Of a stretch of 64,000 nt of DNA, positions 46,771-59,470 are shown one piece after another. How positions within the stretch are numbered: the first letter of the stretch is position 1; the number at the start of each line of letters is the position of its first letter. This DNA comes from Capitulum mitella. Lineage: Eukaryota; Arthropoda; Thecostraca; Pollicipedomorpha; Pollicipedidae. The notes below the pieces were generated by a model. The model saw nothing but the letters and a program-made list of their open reading frames with translations, was not told where the DNA came from and did not search any database. The translations under genes were made by a program, and so were the position numbers. The DNA lies in contig CP099848.1 in NCBI GenBank assembly GCA_030062745.1, forward strand, positions 20,819,081-20,883,080. Direction: 5' to 3'.

Positions 46771-49700
46771 TGCCTTTCCGTGTTGGAGGGCCTGCCCGCC
46801 CCAGGCGTAAGTCAGCTGATCGAGAATTGATCGGCGCACCACACCCCTGCCGGCGCCACACGCTCCTTATATGGTCACAGAGACGAGCCGACGTCACCTG
46901 TTGGCGCCGACGCCGGTAGCGCCTGTTGCAGGAGTCAGCAGTGTGGGCGGGGGGGGGGGAGGCTAGACGACGAAACTCGGGCGAACTTGGGCTGGATGGA
47001 GAATTGATGTTGGAAATGCATGGGGTTTGGCGTGTTTAATGGTTTGGGCTGCAAACCTTAGGAAACATTCATGGATCATTTACGAAAATATGGAACAAGT
47101 TTGTTCTCGAGGCGTTGCCTGAAAGGTCATGTAGATACCGCAAGAGTTGGGTGCTTCATGTTCGTCGGAAAGCATCATGGTCGGCCTTAAAAAGCAGAAT
47201 GGATTTGGAATTTCGAACTGTGGAACCCGGTATATGAGAAAAACTTAGATTTGAAACTTCGCCACGTAAGAAAAACAAAACAAAATTTAACTGACAGCCT
47301 ACCAGGCATGATCTTAACCATATTTTAGTCACGTTATCAAGTGAAAGAGGCCTAAAGCATCCTTAACACCCCACGCTACACTGCACATCAAGAGCACTTT
47401 CGCCTTTATTTCGCCTGCCTTTGTACCTTTGTATCGCGTCAGGTTTCCGGCCAGCCTCTGACCGAGCCGGTGAGTCCGACTTCACCTCCCGGGCGCCGCG
47501 CCCCGTACACAGCCGCCGGCAGCCGGCGGGGCCGCACGGAGGCCGCAGTCGTGCTGACAGGCCGGCCCGATCGCGCGCCGCGTCACGCAGGAGACATCAC
47601 AGACCGCGTCGGCGGCGGCGGCGGGCGAGGGTTCGCGATCTCCGGCCTGGCACGGAGGGGAAGCGGCGCCGTGCAGACCGGCCGGCCGCCAGCGGCGGTC
47701 TCGTTCTGCAGCAGTCGCGGCTGCGGATCGCGCCCCGCCGGCCGCGGAGAAACTGGCGCCGTGAGAAGGGGCGGTGAGAAGCGGGTGAGGAGGGCCGTGA
47801 GAAGGGTCGGAGGTCGGCTGGAGGCCTGCCGGTCGCTGGCAGTCTCCGAGCACGGTTTCACCGGACCAGCGGCCGCCGAGCACACTCAATGGAGCTGCCC
47901 TGCCGGCCGGGCCCGTTCACGGCCATTGTGCCGACCAACGAACCGCATCGCGGCGGATGAGGCCGCCAAAGGAAGAAAAAGCGCCCGAGCGAGCACGACC
48001 TGCGCCGGCGTGTTGCTTCTTTCCGGCTCGGTGAACTTTCACCTTGACTTCCTGCTCACGAGGCGCACAGGTGAAAATGCAGAAAACAGCAGTGAAAACA
48101 TGGATTTTCGGTGATTGAAGAGGCAGCAAACATCGCCAGAAACCGGAGGAAATGAAAGTCCTTCAGCTGCCAACCTTCTGCAAAGTCATTTCGGTAGCGG
48201 ACTGAGAACGAAGGAAAAGGAAGCACGCGCTACGACGAGCTAAGGAGCCTGACTTATTGGCAGTTTCAGTATGCATTATCGTTTATATGTACCGAAAAGC
48301 AAAGGGAAACCATTCCGAACATCGCAGACAGCGCAGGACCGTCCTTTGCGCCAGGAATCGGAATCGTCCGTCCTCCACGGTATTCTGCCACAGAGCGACG
48401 GGCCAACATACAGGGTCGCCGCGGGGTCGCGGCCCACTGGACCTGTCGACAGGCCGGTCACGTGCGGTCCCGATTCTCCCACAGGTCCCAATCAGCGACA
48501 GCGCCGAGTCAGGGCTCTGCGCAAAGCTCGGCGAATTGCACCAATCACCGCTAACGAAGCCACGTTCCGAAGGCTACCAAAACGAAGGCGTCAGTTACAT
48601 TAATAGGGTACATCGTTGAGGTACCCAACTCCAACGGATGTATGTAAGACATTCTCTTATTTTAGTTTTCTCTTTGTTGTGCGTTGCATTTGTTTGACCG
48701 ACAGTTCAGACTAGAGGTCTTAAGTATGAACAGCACTCTTTCATCGAGCACTAGAATTATTTTCATGTGACCAGTGCAGTTTTGAGCGTCAACTTCTCGA
48801 GTCTACTCGTCTTTTTTCAGACAACGAAACCACCCACAGACACAGCTTGTTTTACAGATACTTCTAGCTGAAATGCTTACTCATGAGCCCCGAACATAAA
48901 GCAAATATTTCATAATTTCCTAGAGATCCTCTGACATCAAAGCAACAATTTTAGTCCGAGGGTCCGTTCAGGCGATTCGCAGTGACGGCATCAGAAGTGA
49001 TTCAGCTGATGCACTTAACTGCTTCCCTATGCAGAGTTTAACAATACTCGCCTTTAATAACAGTCGCCTTTAGCGTTCCATTTAACATTCGCTCTACGAG
49101 GTCGACTGATTCCGTCCACATTTTCAAAGATCAAGTAAACTCAAAGACCTGGTTTGATCCTTTCCAAATTCAGATCTTTATTCCAGAAGAAAGAACAAAC
49201 TACTACGTAGAGTTTACTCCGACGCTGAGGTTTTTTGGTCGAGGGGTCGAATCGGGCGTGGTAGAGGGCTGCTTAAGTAATAAAAACTATCCGTTGGAAG
49301 GGAGTTAAAGGCGCTCGTGATAAGCTGTGACCCATCCCTGACGTTAGTGATCATTGGCAGAATCTGGTGACGGCGCTTCGGAGACATCAGACCACCTCTG
49401 GAGCAAATGATATGTTGGGCGAAAAAAACATGAGGTTCGGATGTCTACACACGAAGAAACCACAATCTTGCAGCCAATGAGCCGCGTTGATAAACTGAAA
49501 CTGAGCTAAAACAGAAACAGCGCAACGGTAGATCTGAGGAGTGTGTACCAATCTTACACCCACCTCCCTACAACCCTGGATCCGCGCCTTAGCACGAACA
49601 ATGATCTACCCTCATCGACATCAAATCCGCCCACCATTGCAAAACTGTGCAGGCTTGCGACGATCTTCAACTGGCCATCACCGACCTCCTCTCGTCGGTC

Positions 49701-50205
49701 ATGAGGCAGCGAGCCAGACACCCGTCACCGCAGATCTGCTCAGCGTCCCAGCACCGTCCACTCGTACCGGCCGACGAGTGACCGGGACCTCCGCATCACG
49801 CCCCCATCAGGGGCCTCTCAGTCACGAACTCGGCGGCGGGGTCTGTCTCCTGGGTCCGCCCCGTGAGCCGCCCGCCAACCCTTCCCCCCTGTTCACCTCA
49901 GTCCTCAGCTCAGAGCGGGAGCTGAGCAGCCCAGCCAGCTCTCAGCCCGCCGGCGGTAGTGGCAGCAGCGGCCGGCCGTCGCTCGACAATGCCGCCGCAC
50001 CAACTGACCGCCCAGAAACCGTTACGATCGCTTTGGCAACGCGAAGACGGGTCAAGGTCTCCGCATGGCCAGGGTTCGCGCCAGGTGTCGGATTATATCT
50101 GTCGTCAGCGACAGGTGCTCACGCGAGGCAGTCGAGCGAGAAAATCTGGGTGATCTATATCTTAATTTCTGATGACGAAAACTTACGCGTGCACGGACGT
50201 GGAAA

Positions 50206-50366
50206 CATCGGCGCAGCCAGGTGGGCCGTAGGCCCGCCCCCGCCCTAAGGCACGCTTTTTTGTGAAAACCATTGCACATCGTCTTCCCAGCAGGCGATTT
50301 GCCTAGGATTTCAGTTCACACTGAGCTCCGCCTCCCCTCGCTTAAGAAAAGCCTGGCTGCGCCCTG
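50206..50366. mobile_element. hAT-type MITE, family B, copy 3
   Basis: 161 bp. Left CATCGGCGCAGCCAGG, right CCTGGCTGCGCCCTG. Flanks CGTGGAAA and AGTGGAAA are an 8-bp duplication with one mismatch. Confidence 0.8.
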
Positions 50367-51561
50367 AGTGGAAATGGTGCTAAGGGACAAGAACCGCGCC
50401 TTTCCGAGCTATTTGACATTAGCTCCGGCGTTTTATGGACAGAACTGTCTCAAAATCTCCGTTAGCCCTCAACACCCACTTTTCTGAGACGACTGAATAA
50501 TGCAAATATATGATAAAACACAACAATAGAAAACTTCCATGGATACTTAAAGCTCTTATTTCGACCTAACATACACGGCACAGTAATGTTGTTCATCCGC
50601 GCAGCTCTTGCATGTTTTGAACGCTCAACTATCCTCTTTGACTGCATGTTGGACATGAGGACCGATACGGGGCCGGAGGTCCCTTGATATTTTTTTAATA
50701 ACTGAAAAAAAAATTCCGTCAGCTTTGTGTAATAATTTCTCTAGCACTGCTCTCACGGCATTGGATGATACCCGACATTGCATCGGTCCCTCTGCTGTGG
50801 CTTTAGTCAGCTATGATATTCAACTTAACTGCCACATTTTGTGCTGAATGGCTGATGTAATATTACATTTCTTCGTCTTCGAAGGAAGCAATCCAAATTG
50901 ATGCACTTTCCATGTGCATGGGCTCAAAAACGTCCTAAAACCTCCTTACAAATGTTCATGTACTACTAAAGTCACGATTCACCTACGAAAAGGTTCACTA
51001 AATGTTGTGGCCAGGTTCCCAACTGCGAACAACCATGCATGACATATCGAAATCCGGTCGGTATACAAGCTCCGAGACATTCTGGTCATGGTTTCCCGTC
51101 GCGGTGGATGAGGAAAATACCAGACCAGTGCATTTTGTCGGTCGTAAACTAAACGGTCGTAAAAAGAAGGCTTGAAATGTGTCATACCGATCACATTTCT
51201 GCTGGCAGTCTATATTCAAACGACATTTCGTTCCTGAGAAGGTAAGAATAAGTCTTCCGTACGCAAAAGATGGACAATGTAATTGTTTATTGCTAAAATC
51301 GACAACGTGAAGTGTTTCATTTCCGAGCGCAAACAACGTCTTGGGTAAACCTGTTTTACAGATGTAAAATTATTGCATCATTCTTTGTCCTATTATGTTG
51401 CATTGTTATTATATTCAATATTGCCGTAAATTGCTATATTGCAGGACGAATATTTGGATTTCCGCGTCCCTAATTGAAAATCCGTTGCGGCGCCCATGCT
51501 GCTGATCGTAATCCTCAATACGGATCACTGAAGCCCAACAAAATAACGTCTGTCCGGACGA

Positions 51562-51670
51562 AATGGGCTAGACTTGGACGAGATCTCCCCATTTGTCCAA
51601 GTTTAGCCCATTCCAGCCCAGACCGCCCGACACTAGATCTCCTCTTGGTGTCTGGCGGTCAGTCTGGATA
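51562..51670. repeat. Two adjacent imperfect hairpins
   Basis: The first pairs AATGGGCTAGACTTGGAC (51562-51579) with 51595-51612, 17 of 18 bases. The second pairs GACCGCCCGACAC with GTGTCTGGCGGTC a short distance on, 12 of 13. An ideal fold would give a double stem-loop. Confidence 0.8.
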
Positions 51671-54497
51671 ACGAGATCATCTCAGGCGAAAAAATGAGAA
51701 CATTCTACGACCGCGTATTTGTCCTGTAGCTAACAATCCACGTGGAATGGAATGAAGTCACTGATCTCTTTTTTATTAGTCACGATTTTGCTGTTTGAGG
51801 TCAGTGCAGGCTCCACTGAGATTAAGCTAACGGTCTAAATCCAGTTTCCAAACAACGAACATCGGCAGACCCCACACCTCCGCAGGACGGGCTGGGGCTT
51901 GTCGTGCTAGACCGGCAGCGCCGGGCGGAACCTACTGGCCACACCCAGACGCCAGAGGTCCTTGCGGAGGCTGCACGAAACCGATCTACAATCCACAACC
52001 GGTTTGGGGGCGGCCAGCTGAAGGTCGCGTTGCAAAGTCAGATCAGAATGTGACGCAGCAGGATGTGATTGTTCTGTCACTCCGCACTGAAATTCTAAAC
52101 AGCCGACTGCGGTGCACCTATTTTCATATCATTGATGTACAGGGTCAGGTGGGATGGACATCTCTCACGGAATCACAATGCGACATTAATTATTCACTAA
52201 ACACATTTATTCAAACGCTCTGCGGTTTGAATCGGACATCTCCCGGCACACTCTTTCCTTTGGAGGAGCGAGTGGTCTTAGCGACTGACTCAACCAATAA
52301 CGAGATGCCTGAACGCCCTTTCTAACGGTCCTGGCCATTGTTGCGACAACGGCCTCAAGCCAGGACCCTCAGACACGCAAATGCGATCCAGAAGAAGCAA
52401 CGGCGATGAGGCGAGCAAATGAAAAAGTAGTCATAATGAGTCCAGGCACCTCCAGTGATTGTCAGTCTATTAAAAAGTTCGAATGCGTAGCATTGTTCGA
52501 CATACGTGTGGAACATTTCTAAAGTTGGTGGGACTGGTGGCATTTTAAGGTCATTTCTTCCCAGCGTCATCGGGGGTATCATGCTAAAATTGTCCCAAAT
52601 GTTAATACGACATCTGCGATAGGTTTCTTACACCCATGATGCGCTATCCGTGCCTCCAAAATTTAGCATTGGTGCAGAATAGTGAACACTGCATCTTCAC
52701 GAACATCGAAAAGGATTGAAAGGCCTGAAGCAAATGAGTTATCTCGTCTGCCGCAGCAATGCAAGCCGGGCCAGAGCTGCGTGGACGGTCTTCCCACGAC
52801 TGCTGAATGCATGACTGGCGCTTCAGCTCACACATCAGCGCTCAACAATTCTTCCCACGAGTTCAGTCCGGCCAAGAATGCCTTCACAGATAAAAACGGC
52901 CAGCCTGTACCGCGCTTCCCAACTGAACTAAACATAACCTCGCAGTTTAGTTTAAAAGCTGAGGAACGTTGTCCAGGCTTAGATGTACTCTTGTGCTCTT
53001 GGTAGTAGGCAACGCATGCCCGAATCGGTCTGGAGCTCAACATTCCTTCTACTCTCAACGCCTATTTTGCCATATAGCTCGTCAGTTTGATCACTTGGGT
53101 CAACTCAAATATATTTCTGCTCTTTCGGAACGCAAAAAACAATGAAAATCGGCTGCGTCAGTTTTTGTGTAATGCTGTGCCCACATCAGAAAACAAACCT
53201 ATCCCATTAGACAAAATGCTTTCGTGTCCCTTCAAGCTTTTGCGCAACCGGTAAAGGCTCGTGTATGTACACCAAAAAAACTTCGGCATGCTTTCTTAGC
53301 CACTAGTTACCAACGTGAATGGGACATACTGCTATCGCAGATGACACTATTGAGCGAACTCCTGACGCAGATGGTTCTTGCGACGTAAAACTCGCACTCA
53401 GTGCGATCATTCGCAGAAAAACCGAGACGTTTTCGAACGACACGTGGGACTGAAGTTCATCGCTCCTGCGTCGCGCTCGAGCAGACCAAGGCACCCTCGA
53501 AGCGGGCCGGCAGCCAAGTGGATCCGGACACGCAGCCGAGTGACGGCTGGAAACAGCCCAGCCTTACGTGGCGGATCAATCCGCGCCGGGTCTGAGTCGC
53601 AGATTTCGCGGAGAAACGCCTCGGCTTCCTGAAGCGCTGGAGGCCGCATCGAGGCCTATTTTTAGCAAGAGAGCTTGCCGCTTCGACGGATAGCTAGTTT
53701 TTCTCGACAGGATAGAACCGGCAGGAAGCTAACCAGCGGCAAAACCTCGCCCCAGCTTCACAGTTCACACTCTGTCTTTCGCGATAGCCGCATTAATTAG
53801 TGCTGTTCAAATCTTCATACCATCTCAGCATTTGATTTCCGCACAGCGTTGCGTCCCACTAGAGTGACTTTAACCAGGCAACTGTGACACCGCTTCACCC
53901 TTCCACCAGACACCGTTTCAGATCCCTCAGAAATGCTGCGAACTGCGTTGGTTTTCATCCCGAAAAGATTTGCGGTGTAGGTAAGCTGTGTGATGAAAGA
54001 AAAGGCTTCCAGTGGCTGTAAACATTCTTCATGTCTTGGATCAATGTGCGATTTGCCCAGTTATGCTTCACATGCATGTGATAACTAAGACTTAGCGGAA
54101 GGACTCGCATCATCTATCAGAGAGATCAGTTCAAAGCCGATGATCACACAGGCTCATACCGCAGCCTCCAAGTTCAAGCTTCATGGCAACGTATAAACAT
54201 AATAAACTACCAAGTCCCTGTCACATGTCTCTGAGGTTCTATTACGTCCGGCACTGGATTATTTTCCTGTCATTCACGATTCTAAAATGTTAGCCAATCC
54301 ATATGCACCTACGCAAATTATAACCATGAAAATGCAATGGGACGTGCAAAGATCTGAAGAAGATAGAATGTCATGAACATACAGGCTAGTCGTTTATGTA
54401 TTCTGTTAAATCACTGCTGCTTATAAAACCCTCAATGAACCGCTCTTCACCACAGCTTACAGTATAATCAGTAAGACGCTTATGGGGCGTATGACAG

Positions 54498-55462
54498 GTG
54501 AAGCCTATTCCGATGCTGCTGGCAATACAACTCCCCCTTTTGCATTTCGTAATGCAACAGGACATTTACTGACCTATCTCGGCAAGTTTCTTCAAAAGAA
54601 GAAAAAAAATCATGACCGTGGGTGGCGTTTACGCCACGCACGCATATGATTTTTTTCGCTGTGATTACTAAGCAATTCCAAAACACCCGTGGCAAAATAG
54701 GTTGAAGAGCGTTTTTGCAGAACATTACTCTCGGAATAGTTATGTACAAGAAACGCCTTGAAAGAAAACGCATTGCAAATGCAAACACACAAGATTTAGA
54801 GAATTGAGCTTGCTTTCAGTGAAAAAATCATGATTTGATGCCCAGTGGTTGCAAAGTTGTTGACGTCCAGAAAGCGTTATTTTCAGACCACGCCGTTCTA
54901 TTTGTTTTCTTCTGCTAGTCGAATTAAGAATCACTCGGTCCTCGGCCTTGTTCGTAATTAAGTTACCGGTCAGACATCTTGTGAGGCGCATGGCGAGTGA
55001 AGCCTTCTTCGTTGCTGCTTGCACAATTAGTTGCCCTTTGCGCATTTTGCAACATAAAAGGATTTTTTTTTTTACCTATTTCAGTATTTTGTGTCCGAGG
55101 AGCTGCAAGTTTAAACGCCAAGCGCACCCATGACATTGTTCGCTGCCATACTGCGCGGCTCAAAAAATACCCGCGGAAAAATAGGTTTACGTGCAAAAAT
55201 GTCACACCCGGGATGGTTGCACGGAAGACAGCCTGTAAACCAACGCATTGCAAATTCAAACACACGAAATGTCGAGAACCGAGCTATTTTCTATAAAAAA
55301 ACCTCGTGTTTCGGTGTTCAATGGTTGCAAAGTTACTAAACTCCTGAAGGCGTCATGGCTGGGCCGGCTGGGCCGGGTATTCAGTCTGATTTTTTTCTGC
55401 TAGTTGAAGCAAGACTCATTCGGCTTTCGACCTCGCTCATAAGCACTGCGGTGTACCGCGTT
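54498..55462. repeat. Diverged tandem duplication, unit 475-484 bp
   Basis: Two consecutive units share ordered blocks: GTGAAGCC near the start, GCATTGCAAAT (54770 and 55245), CAAACACAC, GTGGTTGCAAAGTT or ATGGTTGCAAAGTT, and TCTGCTAGT (54911 and 55395). Both lack coding signatures. Confidence 0.8.
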
Positions 55463-55729
55463 GTTGTTATAACAACATGAGAAACATTTCAAATGGCCGG
55501 GGGACGATTATCACCTCTTCGAGCGACATAACCATCACGCAACTGACGCATATCCCCGGCTCCGCACGTGCGCTGCAACCGCATCACGCTCCCCAAACCA
55601 CCAGCGAAACCTGTTCCGTCCCGCGGCCGCCGTGCCTGCAGCTGTGTTCACCGCAGCCAGTGGAAAGTCGCGTCTGGCCCCCGCTTCTCGCGGCGACCCC
55701 CTGCAGCCCTCCACCTCCGACGAACCATG

Positions 55730-56397
55730 TCCTCTGCAGGAGTCTGGTGCTTGCTGTGACAGTCCCTTGTCCTCTGCAGCCGTGCCGCGCCTACTGCGAC
55801 GGACTGCTGTAATCTGCAGGGGCTCCATGCCTGTTGTAAAGGACGCCTGTCCCCTGTAAGGGTCCTGTGCCTGCTGTGACGGATCCCTGTACTCAACAGG
55901 GACCCAATGCCTGTTGCGACGGATCCCTGTCCTCTGCCGGAGTCCCGTGCCTGCAGCTGTGGACCCCTATCCTCGACAGGGGTTCCGTACCTGCAACAAT
56001 GGACCCCTACCCTTTGCAAAGGCCCCGTGCCTGTTGTGACAGACCCCTGTCCTCTACGGGGGCCCGTGCTTGCTATGACGGACCCCTGTTCTCTGCAGGG
56101 TCCCTTGCCTGTTATGGCGGACACCTGTCTTCTGCAGGGGTCCTGTGCCTGTTGTGGCGGATCTCTGTCCTCTGCAGGGGTCCCGTGCCTGTCGTGGCGG
56201 ATCCCTGTCCTCTACAGGGACCCCGTGTCTGCTGCGGCGGACCCCTGTCCTCTGCAGGGGTCCCGTGCCTGCTGCGGCGGATCCCTGTCCCCTGCAGGTA
56301 TTCCGTGCCTGCTGAGGCGGACCCCTGTCCTCCGCAGGAGTCCCATGCCTGCTGTGACAGACCCCTGTCCTCTGCAGGGGCCCTGTGCCTGCTGTGA
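55730..56397. repeat. 40-bp minisatellite, about 16-17 units
   Basis: Units of the form CTGTCCTCTGCAGGGGTCCC followed by GTGCCTGCTGYGRCGGAYCC. The period is clear and regular from about 55860 to 56395. Since 40 is not a multiple of three, each frame cycles through all three readings, and long frames appear on both strands. Confidence 0.93.
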
Positions 56398-56570
56398 CCG
56401 CAGAACGAGGGCGACGCCGAGGCGCGATCCTAAGTGATAACGTGCAGCGTTCTGCGGTAATAGCAGTCCGGCGCGGCCAGCGACCGACACCATACGGCAG
56501 GCGCGACACACGCGCCTCGTTTCACGGCTACTGCGCGCCGCCGCGCGTCGGTCGTTCCCATGGAGACGGT

Positions 56571-56606
56571 GCGGCGGCGGCGGCGGCCGCCGCCGCCGCC
56601 GCCGCC
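56571..56606. repeat. (CGG)n(CCG)n palindrome
   Basis: About five CGG units run directly into about six CCG units, making a near-perfect self-complementary GC hairpin just after the 40-bp minisatellite. Confidence 0.9.
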
Positions 56607-58244
56607 TCACGGAAGGCTGCAGCCGGTCCTACCGTAACGACATGGAGGGATGGGATCGCGTGCAAGCTGCAGACATGGGTTGTCATGCTCAGAAGTTAGA
56701 GGCTAGCTTGCGGAGGATGGCGTGCTGGCAGAGGTGGCGGCTGAACGGGAGATGTTCACTCGTCTCACGGCCGTGTAGCTGAGAGTTGTAACCGCCGAAC
56801 GATCGGATATAGCTTTAATAGAGGTGTTGAGACAGCATTTTAACTTTTCAAACGTCTCGATATCGCAGAAAAAACTGTGGTATAAAAACTCCAGAAATTG
56901 GTGGATGCGTGTGGGGGGTGGGGGCCAAGATGTAACTTTTTCGTAGGTAGCCCAACCCTCCCAAAATTACACGCCTGGCTTCGGGAACTGGTAATTGGAG
57001 TAAAGACAAGAGCAGCTGAAGCCTGGCTTGTGGTTGTACCACGCTGCTGATCTGCAGCAGCGGCCTGCCTAACTGCCGTGTCACCGTAACAAGCCTCGAT
57101 GTTATCAGGCACGTGAAGGCATTTAAGTCCGCATTGTCATGTCAGACGAGCCGGAACTATCACTACTGTTGGCAAACGTATCGGGAAAAGTTTCTTCTGT
57201 TCTCATAAGCTTTGATATGGCCAAAACGTTGATAGAACGTTACCGACAAGATCATTGTCTAAAATTAATGACATCTTTAAGGTCAAAGACAAAGAGCACT
57301 CCTTATTGTAAACAGTTCTACCATGCACTTGACACTGAAAATAGTTTTGAGGTTTCGTCTGTGTCCGCTGACGCGTGACGGGTGTCAGCCGAGGAAGACA
57401 CGCATGGAGCGGCGCAGTCTCCGCACCAGGCAGCATCGGCGGCAGCGCGGCTTGCGGAGGCCGCCGCTCGTTAACGAGCGTCGACGTGCTCGTCAGGGCC
57501 GTTAAAATGCGTGCCCCGAAAGTTGACGCCTCGGTCGGACCATGCGGCCGGCCGCCGGTCCCGTTAAAGGATATCCAGGCCAGATAAAGCAGGGGGTGCG
57601 CCTCGCCGTCAGCGGCGCAGAGTCGCGCCATTCATGCGCTGTCGCCGGCGACGCCGCGGACTCGTTAATTACTCGGCCGGGAACGGTACATTTACGGCGC
57701 GACCGCGACCGTCCCCAAATTGTTATCAGGTGTGAACGAGACAATCGTGCTGGGGCCGGCCGGCCGCCCCGGCGAGGCCATTATGGGAGCGCGCGTGACC
57801 GGGTACCGCGCGCAGGTCACCGTTTTGCCGGGAACGAGGGCAGTGGGGAGGAGGCCGCGACCCGCGACCGCTCCCGCCAATTTCGCGACCGGCTGCGCGC
57901 GCACGCTGCCGGGAAATTACGCGCGATGTGACCCCAGTGAGTCGGCGACGGCAGTCGTGGCCTGAAGCAGGAGGGGAGCTCTAATAGCGCGTCACGCACT
58001 GATAGAAACCAAACTGGTCTCAACCTAGAATTACCATGGCAAGCAAGATGTCGCTCCTGGCTGTTGCATTCGAACACTAAGCAAGGCCCGTGCTTCATAG
58101 GAGGAAATCGCAAGGTTTCGGTGGGTGCGTGGCGTGGTCGTGGGAACGACGATGGTCGTGTGGTATGATCATGGAATAGACCGTGGGGTCAGTACTTCTC
58201 CAGTCCTAACCATGGCGACAAATAATGGCGCAAACATGTTCAAG

Positions 58245-58530
58245 CGGGCGGCGATGGGATCAGAGTCCAACCGGAGCTTCTGGCCAAGCTCTGACCCGCC
58301 ACCCAAGTGTTCCCGAATACGGAGCAAGTTTGCCTACGTACCGAACCGGATTACACAAGAGAATCTGTATGGCGTCACACGACTCCACGGCACTGCCGCC
58401 CCGTGACCAGCTGATATTTCGGTCTCTGGCCAAATACAAGTGCCCATCCCGGAACTCGACCCAGTGGGGCAGGCCGGCAGGCTGGACTCTGATGTCCGGC
58501 CGCCTACCCACCAGACCACGACTGTGGCGT
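58245..58530 (-). mobile_element. tRNA-derived SINE, copy 3
   Basis: Minus strand: A-box-like TGGTCTGGTGGGTAGGCGG near 58500-58518, B box GGGTCGAGTTCC at 58451-58462, then CACTTGTATTTGGCCAGAG and GTCACGGGGCGGCAGTGCC, which parallel copy 1. Confidence 0.6.
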
Positions 58531-59412
58531 CGCATGAAGTTCGTCACTGGCTTGGGTCGTTTCACAATATGTTGAGCAGAAACACGCGAAAGATCGAACA
58601 AGTTGATATGACGCAGACTTGACGCCAGTGATCTGTGTGACGGAGGCATAATTGGGTATACCATTGAAGCCTTGTTTTTGCTGCTCAGTTACCCTGTTTT
58701 TACATTTGAAACAGGCTTCGTCGCTAGCCTAATGTCATGAGGCATTGTAAAAACAAGAAGTAGACATACGAGAACGCTTGAATGAAGGCGTGTACAACAT
58801 GCCCAGCGCAAAGCGGCAAGCAATGGGGCAATAGCCCTCAGAAAAAATGTGTCGTGATAATAAATAGATTGCAGACCTTTCAATGTTGAAAAGGCATGAA
58901 CAACAAGAATCCGAATCTCTGTTTTCAGTTCATATCCTGAAAATAATTGCGAAATAATGTGTAAAATGGTAACTAATCCACATGAAGACGTGCACAAGTC
59001 TGGCAAGTCATGATAGCTCGGTTGTCTGAATGGGAGTCTGACGCACTGAGCGACGCGTGCGGGAAGCGTGTGTTAGCGCCGCGTTAAGCCGTAAGACCGT
59101 ATCAGTCTTCGATCGGTGTTCAGTCCACCGCAGGCGGTAGAAGTACATCAGCCCTGTGCGCCTTTATCGAGCCCTCTCCATTCTAGCTGCCACGCTCAAT
59201 GTCGGAGTTTCGCTGGGAATGGGGACATGCATTATCCAGATTAAAAAGCCACTTATCTACGGACAGCCCGTTAGATAAGGTTGTCTTAGTCTGCTGTAAT
59301 CCGACCGACTATTCCTGCCATTCACCTGCTATCTCTGCTATCTAAAAATCATCCAGACATCGCATATGGGTACATTTGGATGTTCGCCTATGTTGGAAAG
59401 TTTGGACTGGAA

Positions 59413-59418
<6 letters not shown>

Positions 59419-59467
<49 letters not shown>
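59419..59467. repeat. (TA)24 microsatellite
   Basis: Perfect dinucleotide repeat. Confidence 0.97.

Positions 59468-59470
<3 letters not shown>

Noticed and set aside
47450..47960. Protein-coding exon in the GC-rich island
   Set aside because: Long frames occur on both strands from composition alone; none is bounded by paired splice sites or carries a known motif.
49541..50248. 235-codon + strand reading frame
   Set aside because: No recognisable domain, Ser/Pro/Arg composition typical of GC-rich non-coding DNA, and it runs into the end of a MITE that begins at 50206.
55867..56437. Overlapping 176-codon Cys/Pro-rich reading frames
   Set aside because: They are the 40-bp minisatellite translated in different frames; no start context, splice site or non-repeat sequence supports a gene.
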